Source: Cyanobacteria bacterium REEB67
GTDB lineage: Bacteria; Cyanobacteriota; Vampirovibrionia; Obscuribacterales; Obscuribacteraceae
DNA length: 64,000 nt
Direction: 5' to 3'
Assembly (NCBI GenBank): GCA_018971775.1
Contig: JAGXAB010000028.1
Location: 1-64,000 of the forward strand
A program made the translations under genes and the position numbers. Shown here piece after piece: positions 37,914 to 46,270 of this stretch. The notes beneath the pieces are model-generated. The model was not told where the DNA came from, searched no databases, and saw nothing but the letters and a program-made list of their open reading frames with translations. Positions within the stretch are counted from its first letter, which is position 1; every line of letters starts with the position of its first letter.

Positions 37914-39026
37914 CTACCGCAATTCCTGCCAGTATTTGGAGAAGTGTTTGCGCACTTCGCGCACCCGGTCATTGACCATTTCGACATTGCGATCATCGGT
38001 GATGTGCTGCGCATCGCCGGCAGCAAATGGCATCAAATAGGAGGCATGGATGGCACCGAGTTCGGGATCGGATGCGGCGTTCAATACCCGCATCGTCGCC
38101 GTCGCCGAATCCGAAAGCGACTTGACGTTGTAACCGCCTTCCAGGAAGACAACTACTTTTGCTCCTGTAGCCGAGGCGAGGTCGGCGACGCGCTGGGTCA
38201 ACATGGCAAAGCCGGCGGTAGTGATGCGTTGCTGGCCGAGCGGATCGTCGCGGTGGGCGTCATAACCGGCCGATACCATAATCAAATCGGGTGCGAATTC
38301 AAGGCAAACCGGCTTGACGAGCTGATCGAAAGCATGCAGATAACCGCGATCGCCTGTGCCGGCCGGCAGCGGTATATTCATATTCGAGCCCTTGCCCTCG
38401 CCCTTGCCGTCTTCGAGGTACCAGCCCGAATCATAAGGCCAGAAAGGATATTGCTGAAAAGAAATAAAAAAGACGGTGGGGTCATCATAAAAGGCCCACT
38501 GCGTGCCGTTGCCGTGATGAACATCCCAGTCGATCACGAAGACCTTTTTAAAACCGGCGGATTTTTGAGCATAACGCACGGCCACAGCAATGTTGTTAAA
38601 GAGGCAAAATCCCATCGCCTTATCGACGAGAGCGTGATGGCCCGGTGGACGCACCGCCACAAAGGCGCGATCGACCGGACCGGCCGCCACGGCATCGACA
38701 CCGGTTAAACCGGCCCCGGCAGCTAGCTTGGCTGTGCTGTACGTTTCGGCACTGACAAAAGTATCGGCATCGAGTTGGACCAGACCGTCGGTTTTGCGCG
38801 CTCTCTCGGTATCGTCATAAAGGTGCTCGATATAATCGGCTGTATGGATCAGAGAAATTTCTTCCTCGCTGGCGCTGCGCGGTGTCAATTGCTTCAAATC
38901 GTGGTCGAGAGCGAGGCGAGCAATGGCGTTGTCGATTGCCACGAGTCTCTGGGGCGATTCCGGATGGGTCTCCGGCGTGATATGTTGCAAAAAGCGCGGA
39001 TCGCGCACAAGAGCCAATCTTGACAT
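37914..39026 (-). CDS. Histone deacetylase-family (AcuC/Hda-like) deacetylase
   Basis: VRPPGHHALVDKAMGFCLFNNIAVA, VIDWDVHHGNGTQWAFYDDP, VSAGYDAHRDDPLG, FLEGGYN. Confidence 0.9.
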   Translation of the reverse strand: MSRLALVRDPRFLQHITPETHPESPQRLVAIDNAIARLALDHDLKQLTPRSASEEEISLIHTADYIEHLYDDTERARKTDGLVQLDADTFVSAETYSTAKLAAGAGLTGVDAVAAGPVDRAFVAVRPPGHHALVDKAMGFCLFNNIAVAVRYAQKSAGFKKVFVIDWDVHHGNGTQWAFYDDPTVFFISFQQYPFWPYDSGWYLEDGKGEGKGSNMNIPLPAGTGDRGYLHAFDQLVKPVCLEFAPDLIMVSAGYDAHRDDPLGQQRITTAGFAMLTQRVADLASATGAKVVVFLEGGYNVKSLSDSATATMRVLNAASDPELGAIHASYLMPFAAGDAQHITDDRNVEMVNDRVREVRKHFSKYWQELR

Positions 39027-39112
39027 GTTTCTCCAGGCGGCACAAAAGTAGGCGAGGCAAAGCAGCCTCAAACAAGTGATTATCCACCAATTATCCCTCA
39101 GCCGCGGACCAG

Positions 39113-41520
39113 GTGCAATTGACCGACGAAAACAAGAGGCAGAAGTCTTTCGATAATGGCTCCGATCAAGGTGCCGGGCAAGGCCTGGCGCGGTCAACAA
39201 GAGCCGCCGACAACCAGCGCCTGACAGGTATGCACTTGACCAGCGCCGCTCACGCTGCCCCTCGTCAGGACACAACATTATTTTCGCCGCTCACTGGCGA
39301 AAACAATAGTTTTTTGCCTGGCGACATCATCCACGGCGACTACCAGCTCATTGCCCTGCTCGGCCGGGGCGGCAGGGGCGTTGTTTTCTCATGCAAACAC
39401 CTGGCAATGGAACAGACTTACGCCCTTAAAATCCTCTCCGGCAAGCAACTGGACAGCGAAGCCTGGAGCCGCTTCCAGGCGGAAGCTAAAGCTCTGGCCA
39501 GACTCAATCATCCGGGCATCGTACGCATCCACAACATGGGTATTCACAAGCAAGAATTTCCATACTATGTAATGGATCTGCTCTCGGGACAAACTCTCGA
39601 CCTTCTGATCGCAAAAGAAGGAGGACTTTCGGTCGATCGCTGCCTCGGACTCTTTATCCAGGCCGCCGACGCTCTCGATTCCGCCCATGCAAACGGTATT
39701 GTCCATCGCCACATCAAGCCGGCCAACATGATGCTCGAGACAGGGCCAACGAGCGGTCTGAGCTCGACACAAAAGAACGACTCCGAGCGTCTGAAAATTG
39801 TCGACTTCGGCATCGCACGCATCGCCCAACAAAATCTCGCCAGCCAGAGTCAAACCGCTACAGGACTGGTTTTTGGCACGCCATATTATATGAGCCCGGA
39901 GCAGTGCCTCGGTCTGCGCAGCGACCGCCGCTCCGACATCTATTCGCTCGGCTGCGCGCTTTTCGAGGCTCTTACCGGCGTGGTGCCTTTCCCGGGAGAA
40001 AACGCCTTTCAAACTTTTCTCTACCATCAAAATCGGCCCGCCCCCACCTTGCAGGCAATGGCGCCAGGCCGCTCCTTCCCCGCCGATCTCGAAGAAGCCG
40101 TGGCCAAGATGCTCAAAAAAAATCTGGCCGAACGCTACCAAACTATGGCGCAGGTCAAGCACGATCTCGAGCGCATCCGCGACGGCAAACCAATCATCGA
40201 AAAAGCGATCAATTTGGGTGACACTCTCGAGGCGCATCCGATTCATCGCAGCATCAAAGCAGGCGTCGGCGTCGAATCGAAGAAGCTCTCCAGAGGCGCC
40301 ATCGTCGTGGGAGTAATAACCGGCTTGACACTGACTACGGTGGCAATAGCCGTGCTCGCTTCGATCAAGCCCGATAATCTCACTAAAATTGGCATACTGG
40401 CCACGACAAAAGGGGCCAGGACTGCCGCCGCAACATCACCCCAGGGTGCCGTGCTTTTTGAGAGCGCCGAGGAAAAAAAGACAAAGACAGCCTGGCTCCA
40501 TCCCTGTTCAAGCAATTCAGCGAGACAAACTATCAAGATCTTCGCCAGAAACGCGCAGACATAGGCGCAATCATGCAGACCCTCTCCCAGAAGATCGCCC
40601 CGCAAGAAGAATTGCGCAAACTCGGTTTTGCCGGAGCTGACCTGGAAGCGACCCAGCGATTCAATCTCGGCAAACTGGGCGAGGAGGCAGCCGACTTCAA
40701 AGCGGCCCTGCGAAAGTATTACGACCAGCGCAAAATTTAGCGGGCTCAGTTCCGGACCAGATCCGGCCGGCCTGGCTTTTTATTTTCGCCGCTTTTTTCG
40801 CTGGGCGGCATCAGTATCAATGGGGCGAAGCCTGTCAGAACGATTGGTTTTGTCGACGCCCCAGAAAGTTGTCGTGCTTGCCTCTTTCTGGAGACGGCCT
40901 CTGGCGACGATCCGGGCATACTCGACCAGTGCGGACCGGACGATCTTACCGGCCTGGAATTTCGCTGGGAAAAAGTGATCCCGGCGCTGGAGCACGCCCT
41001 TAAATGGCGTAGATTAGACGAGCTATCTTTTTTCAACTCGGCATTGAAGTCTCCGCCAGGCCTGGAAGAACTGGATGAATGCACACTTTCAAAAAGCCTG
41101 CTCAAGGAAGTCGACAAATTTAAAAATTTGCGCTCGCTCGGTTTAGGCGGTCAGAATCTTACAGCCAGTGAAGTTCTAGACCGACCAATCCTGAAAAATT
41201 TGAATACTCTCAAATTAAAGAGCGTCGGAGAAATCGATAAGATTTTGAACGCCATCGTGGCTTATCCAAACATACACGAACTCTGGCTCATTCATGAAGG
41301 GACTACAGCCAGACAACTCGAACCGCTCATCCGCATGAAAAATCTCAGCCTCGACCGCGACTGGAGCGAAGCCGACAAGAAGAAGAAGTTTCAGGCTGGA
41401 CTACCGGCTTGCAAGCTGACTTTCGAATCGGTGTACGCTCGTACGCTCTGGCAGCTTCTGCCCGACAATGCCGATCGCAAGAAGCGCTACGGGCCAGCAG
41501 CGGAAGCAATTAGACGCTGA
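39113..41520 (+). pseudogene. Ser/Thr kinase (HRH variant)-TM-LRR gene interrupted by -1 frameshift and amber codon
   Basis: Kinase ORF 39113-40564. The -1 frame from A7 at 40473-40479 runs to TAG 40738-40740 and stays open in the same frame to 41520 (LRR-like: FKNLRSLGLGGQNLTASEVLDRPILKNLNTLKLKSV). Could be decay or recoding. Confidence 0.65.
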
Positions 41521-41522
41521 AG

Positions 41523-41560
41523 AGAAAAGATCAGCCGGTGGGGACTGGCTGATCTTTTCT
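41523..41560 (+). terminator. Hairpin terminator after the LRR ORF
   Basis: AGAAAAGATCAGCC ggtggggact GGCTGATCTTTTCT then T-rich. Confidence 0.8.
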
Positions 41561-41605
41561 TCTTTTTCTGAACCGTGGGGCTAGCCAGAATTCCGGGCGG
41601 GCCGC

Positions 41606-42037
41606 TCAGTGGTGGGCTACACGAGCGGTCGGAGCAGGCACGGTGACAGCAAAATCGGTGGCGGCGTGGCCGCCCCCATGCTGATTGACAGAAAACGGCG
41701 CCGCCTCGCCTCTGGATGCGGACGCACCGCCGCCGGCCCTTTCACCGTTTGCGGACGCACCGCCGCCGGCCTCGCCGCGCTTGCCTTGAGAGCCGGCCGA
41801 GCAGCTGCCGCCATGTTCATCACCACCGCAGCCCTGGCCTTTATTGATACCATCAATAGTGACCTTTGGTAAAGAGGCAGTACCACTGCCGGAATCGCCG
41901 TGCATTTGCTTGATGGTGTTGGCCACATCAGTAGGCGAATTCTTCATCATATCCGACACCACATTTTGGGTGGGATTGTCGTTTGCCTGAGCGGCTTTGT
42001 TGATTTCTGCGGGTGTATGGTATTCGATATTTGACAT
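41606..42037 (-). CDS. Gly/Ser-rich hypothetical protein
   Basis: 143-aa ORF with GGGASANGERAGGGASASRGE repeats. Confidence 0.5.
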   Translation of the reverse strand: MSNIEYHTPAEINKAAQANDNPTQNVVSDMMKNSPTDVANTIKQMHGDSGSGTASLPKVTIDGINKGQGCGGDEHGGSCSAGSQGKRGEAGGGASANGERAGGGASASRGEAAPFSVNQHGGGHAATDFAVTVPAPTARVAHH

Positions 42038-42214
42038 GTGAATATCCTCAATAAGTTAGAAAAAAATAGGTAGACTTTGCGGCCCCGGGCAGAATAGAAA
42101 GAACCTCGAGAGTGGCCAGTCACCGTATCGTGCGGCCCCCTCTCAGTGAAAGAAGTTTGCCATTGCCGACGTTAATGCGACGTTAACGTCCAGAAACATT
42201 GGCCGGCCAATTTT

Positions 42215-42460
42215 TTACTTCAGTCGATCTGTCGGCGTTACGAGTGTACCGGCGTCGATCTTATCAATCGAAGCTGCACCATCGATGAAATGACTGGATG
42301 CGTCCATATGTGTGCCATAGTGCTCGGGCGTGCAATATTTGCCGTTGGCCTAGCCGTTTTTTGCCACACTATAGAGATGCTCACAGGTGAAAGCGTCGGC
42401 GCCGCTATGAAAGTCAGGCAGGCCCGCCGGAAAGTACGGCAGCGATAAGAATGGCCTTCA
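42215..42460 (-). pseudogene. Fragment of a cyclase-family (kynurenine formamidase-like) protein
   Basis: Minus-strand translation YFPAGLPDFHSGADAFTCEHLYSVAKNG*ANGKYCTPEHYGTHMDASSHFIDGAASIDKIDAGTLVTPTDRLK*; HxGTHxDxxxH-type motif, in-frame TAG. Confidence 0.65.
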
Positions 42461-42658
42461 ACAATGCAGGCATAGACAAGAGCAGCGGTCCTTGGGGGAA
42501 AAGCAGGAACAAAACCTAACAGGCAACCGACAGCCGACTAAAAGAGGACTATACGACGGTCACTGCCAGAATTCAATCGAGGCCTGGCGTCGATGTTCAA
42601 GAGACCGGAAGTGAGCAGGTGTCGCGCGGAGATCGCCTCAGAAACCAAAGCCAATTTC

Positions 42659-42675
42659 TACTACAATCTGTAGTA
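42659..42675. promoter_or_regulatory. Perfect-arm inverted repeat TACTACA-ATC-TGTAGTA
   Basis: 7-bp arms, 3-bp spacer; resembles operator half-sites of BlaI/MecI/CopY repressors (spacing differs). Confidence 0.3.
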
Positions 42676-42707
42676 TAAAATGATTTTCAAAAAGATAAAA
42701 AAACACC

Positions 42708-42745
42708 GGGAGCGGCAAAACTGGAAATCCCAGTGCGCCGCTCCC
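42708..42745 (-). terminator. Terminator of the lipoprotein gene
   Basis: GGGAGCGGC...GCCGCTCCC with A-run on + (T-run on -). Confidence 0.75.
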
Positions 42746-42852
42746 AGTGCCGCAAAATCACCCCGAGCAAAATGATACAACTCAATTTCGACACTGGGGA
42801 AGCAAACGAGGATGGCTGTCGGTGCACCACAGGTGGTGGCCGACTACTTCAC

Positions 42853-43371
42853 TCAACGATGCGGTCCGTGGCCACCCTCTGGCATATGACCGCCGCCACC
42901 GGGGAAATGACCGCCGCCGCCAGGGAAATGACCGCCGCCGCCGGGGAAATGACCGCCGCCGCCGGGGAAATGACCGCCGCCGCCAGGGTGATGATCACCA
43001 CCGGGGAAAGGTGTCGGATTGCCGGGACGATGGCCTTCGCCCGGGAAGCGACCGCCTTCATGACCACGGTGCCAGCCTCCGTCACGATTCCAACCGCCGT
43101 CGTGGCGATGCCAGTCCTCGTGAGGGAACCAGCCGCGGTTGCAGTAGGTGCGATAGCCAAAGCTATCGTAATAGAAGTAGATGCCGAGGTCAGCATCATA
43201 GTAATAGTAGATGCTGCCGTCATACCAGTAGTCGGTGATGACGACATCACCGAAGGGACCGTTGTCGACCACGACCGGCGGCGGGAAAGGCTCGGAGCGC
43301 AACGTCACGGCGCAACCGCTCAGAGCCAGCGCCGACACACAGGCCAGCGCAAGAATGGAAAACTTTTTCAT
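42853..43371 (-). CDS. Gly/His-rich repeat lipoprotein
   Basis: Lipobox MKKFSILALACVSALALSGC; Tyr-rich middle; tandem GGGGHFP repeats. Confidence 0.75.
   Translation of the reverse strand: MKKFSILALACVSALALSGCAVTLRSEPFPPPVVVDNGPFGDVVITDYWYDGSIYYYYDADLGIYFYYDSFGYRTYCNRGWFPHEDWHRHDGGWNRDGGWHRGHEGGRFPGEGHRPGNPTPFPGGDHHPGGGGHFPGGGGHFPGGGGHFPGGGGHFPGGGGHMPEGGHGPHR
42886..42990. repeat. 21-bp tandem repeat (5 units) within the lipoprotein gene
   Basis: atgaccgccgccgccggggaa units, encoding GGGGHFP on the minus strand. Confidence 0.9.
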
Positions 43372-43520
43372 CGAAAATCTCCTGCTAATTACTCCATCCG
43401 AAATTGACAATCGGATCGAGCGATTCGCAAAAAAAGGCACGGCGACGCCGGCAGAACGATTCTGCGCGGCATCGCCGGCGAGGTGGAAGAACCGGCGACG
43501 TCAATTGACCGTAAGGTCGA

Positions 43521-44576
43521 TCAAAAGCCGCTCGGCTCCTTGCGCATCACACCATTAACAGTATGACGCAGGCGAGAAATTGTTTCGTAGACGACGCGCC
43601 GCGTCCGGTTAATGCCACCCAGAGGCTGATGCTCAGGCAGGGAGTGCCACGGCGTGAAGGAAAGATCTTCGGCAAGCTGATTGCGGGCAGCTGTGTCGAA
43701 TTTCTGACAGGGGATGCGAATTGTCGCCACCTTGATGAAGGGCGACTGCTCTTCGCTCCAGAGAATGGTCGGATCATCGACCGGCATTTGCGCACGGTCT
43801 GCGTCCTGCAACTGCACCATGAAGTCCAGATAGACATCGGTGGCGCCAAGCTCCTTCGCCATAGTATGGCGCAGATAGTCGGCGTCTGCCTGATCGGCCT
43901 TCGAGAGCACCGGCTCATTATAAGTAGAGCTCGGCTGTAAGCTGTACTTAACGGCCCTATCTCCGAGCGCATAAGGAGTTTGGCTCCAGTAGCGAATCGC
44001 CAGGGGGCTAGATACCTTCTTGAAGAGAGCCTGGACGAGCACCTTCGCCTCGTGGAAGCGAATCTTGAAGGGCCACAGGCTGAAGAAGAACGGCAGCGGA
44101 TTGCCGCCACTCGTCGCCTTCAAAAAGACCTCGTAGTCCGGCACGTTGCGAATGAAGAAGACCGGATGATTGCAGAGCAAAAAGTCCTGCGTCATCGCCT
44201 CCTTCTCGTCGGCAAGGACCTTTTCACCGGCAACGCCCATGAGCTTGATGCCCACACCGCGCACGTCATTGCTGGCGTCGGGCTTCTGGGTAGCGGAGCG
44301 AGGGGCGCCGTTAGAATAGCGGATCCAGGCCGGGAAACTCACGGGCTGAGCGAAGACACCGACGCGCAATTCGTCGGGGAGATTCTCAGCGACGGTAAAC
44401 TCGGCCTGGACAAGACCATGAGCCTTGGGATGAGCATCCCGCGGCATGCGTTCGCCGGCGGCGGTATCTTCCCTCAACTTCTTTTGCATCATGTCGCTGA
44501 TGCGAGCGATAGCGTCTGCCTCGGAAGAAGCGGCGTTATTGTCGGCGGCCACAGGCCGTTTACCAGGATCGGACAT
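43521..44576 (-). CDS. Catalase-family (heme catalase-fold) protein
   Basis: ARIRYSNGAP-like WIRYSNGAPRSATQKPDASNDVRGVGIKLMGVAGEKVL..AMTQDFLLCNHPVFFIRNV. Confidence 0.75.
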   Translation of the reverse strand: MSDPGKRPVAADNNAASSEADAIARISDMMQKKLREDTAAGERMPRDAHPKAHGLVQAEFTVAENLPDELRVGVFAQPVSFPAWIRYSNGAPRSATQKPDASNDVRGVGIKLMGVAGEKVLADEKEAMTQDFLLCNHPVFFIRNVPDYEVFLKATSGGNPLPFFFSLWPFKIRFHEAKVLVQALFKKVSSPLAIRYWSQTPYALGDRAVKYSLQPSSTYNEPVLSKADQADADYLRHTMAKELGATDVYLDFMVQLQDADRAQMPVDDPTILWSEEQSPFIKVATIRIPCQKFDTAARNQLAEDLSFTPWHSLPEHQPLGGINRTRRVVYETISRLRHTVNGVMRKEPSGF

Positions 44577-44658
44577 AGCTCTGTACTTTCTCAATGGAGG
44601 GACGGGAGAGCCCTGGCCGCGCGCAGAGTCAGCGTAGCCGGGGACTGCGCAGACCAGA

Positions 44659-44919
44659 TCAAACGGCCTCGCGGACGAAGAGATAACCGACGCACTGCCC
44701 CAGACAGAGGGTGAAAAACTGGGCGACGATCGGGCCAACACCAGGGGCGGTGGCAAAGACATAACTGGCGCCGGCGAGGAAAATCGCGGCAACGAGCATA
44801 ATCACTCGAGCGGTCGTATCGAGCCCGGGAAAGCCGAGCTGTTGCAGACGAGCCGAAGCGCTCCAGTAGCCCAGCCCAAAAACGAGAATGCTGACTGTAG
44901 CCACAAGATACATGTTCAT
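44659..44919 (-). CDS. Small multi-TM membrane protein
   Basis: About 86 aa, three hydrophobic segments. Confidence 0.55.
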   Translation of the reverse strand: MNMYLVATVSILVFGLGYWSASARLQQLGFPGLDTTARVIMLVAAIFLAGASYVFATAPGVGPIVAQFFTLCLGQCVGYLFVREAV

Positions 44920-44947
44920 GCGCAAACTCCACTTATCGGTTTGATAT

Positions 44948-46153
44948 TTATTTTCCGAGCAGGATGTGTCGGAGGTCGTTGGTAAAGCCGAGCAGGAAAA
45001 CAGCGATCAGCAGAAAGAAGAAGATGCTGTAGAGCCTCCCTTTGATCTTGGCGTCGAGTGGTTTGCCCATCACTTTTTCAATCAAGAAAAAGACCACATG
45101 CCCACCGTCGAGAACGGGAAGCGGCAGCAAATTCATCACGATCAAGTTGACCGAAATAATCACGAGAAACCAGACGAAATTGAAGACACCCTGGCCGTAT
45201 GCGGACGCGCCCATCTGGACGATACCGACGATGCCGCGCACTTCCATGGCCGAAGCCGGGATGGCGGCTGGCCGCGGTACGATATGGAGCATCATGCCGA
45301 AACCCTGGACGGTCTGGCCAAGGACGTCGGTCGTAACGCGGCCGGCGTCATAAGCGGCTCTGGTGAGCGGCACCGGAGTGTATATCTGCTCGCCGTTGAC
45401 GTCCAGCCTGACGCCGATATGACCGTCATGGTCAGGGGTCATGTTGATGGTCACCTTTTCACTTGCAGCCGTAGCGGCAGGAAAGGTCGGAGCAGAGACA
45501 CCGGACGCAGCGGGAACGGCCCGCTTGACGGTGACGGCAACGCTTTTCCCTTTGTTGGCGCTAAGAGCAGCGGCCAGATCATCAGGACTGACGACGGTTT
45601 TACCGCCTACAGAAACAAAGGTGTCACCGGGCTTGAGACCGGCGTCACGAGCGATTGTCACGCTCGTGCTCAGATCTTTAACCATGGTGCTGTTGACTTT
45701 GGTGCTCGGCTCGCCGAGAGCGGCGAAGAGCACGAAGAGCATGAGCACGGCGCCGATGAAGTTGAAGGTTACACCAGCCAGAGCAACGGCGATGCGCTTC
45801 CACACGGGGAAGAAACGCAGTTCTTTGAGCTCGACGCCCTGTTGTTCGAGCAACTCTTTGGCGGTCGTCTCGTCCTGCATTTCGGGCAATGAGACATAGC
45901 CACCGGCAAGAATGGGAGAGAGCCGAAACTCGGTGTCCCAGAAACGACCAAGGACGACGGACCACTTACGCGGACCGAAGCCGATCGAAAAGACCGGCGT
46001 CTGAAAGCCGAGCAAACGAGCAACGATCCAGTGACCGGCCTCGTGGATGGTAATCAGAAAAGTCAGACTGAGGATCATCACGAAGATGCCCAGCAGTGGT
46101 GACGCCGCAAACATAGAGCCAAACGCGGTACTAAATGCAGCTAATGGATGCAT
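44948..46153 (-). CDS. rseP: Site-2 protease RseP family
   Basis: LTFLITIHEAGHWIVARLLG (HExxH), GGYVSLPEM, PDZ region, NLLPLPVLDGGHVVFFLIE. Confidence 0.9.
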   Translation of the reverse strand: MHPLAAFSTAFGSMFAASPLLGIFVMILSLTFLITIHEAGHWIVARLLGFQTPVFSIGFGPRKWSVVLGRFWDTEFRLSPILAGGYVSLPEMQDETTAKELLEQQGVELKELRFFPVWKRIAVALAGVTFNFIGAVLMLFVLFAALGEPSTKVNSTMVKDLSTSVTIARDAGLKPGDTFVSVGGKTVVSPDDLAAALSANKGKSVAVTVKRAVPAASGVSAPTFPAATAASEKVTINMTPDHDGHIGVRLDVNGEQIYTPVPLTRAAYDAGRVTTDVLGQTVQGFGMMLHIVPRPAAIPASAMEVRGIVGIVQMGASAYGQGVFNFVWFLVIISVNLIVMNLLPLPVLDGGHVVFFLIEKVMGKPLDAKIKGRLYSIFFFLLIAVFLLGFTNDLRHILLGK

Positions 46154-46270
46154 ACGCACTTCCTCTGCAAAATACCGGAACGGGCCCACCATCAGAGATG
46201 ATGAACCCGCCCGGGCTTTGCAATTGTTGTTGTGATTGTTGATGAGCAGTCGGTCGCTTAGCGGCCGACC

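Noticed and set aside
42886-42990. Possible CRISPR-like array
   Set aside because: 21-bp units are contiguous without spacers and encode in-frame GGGGHFP repeats.
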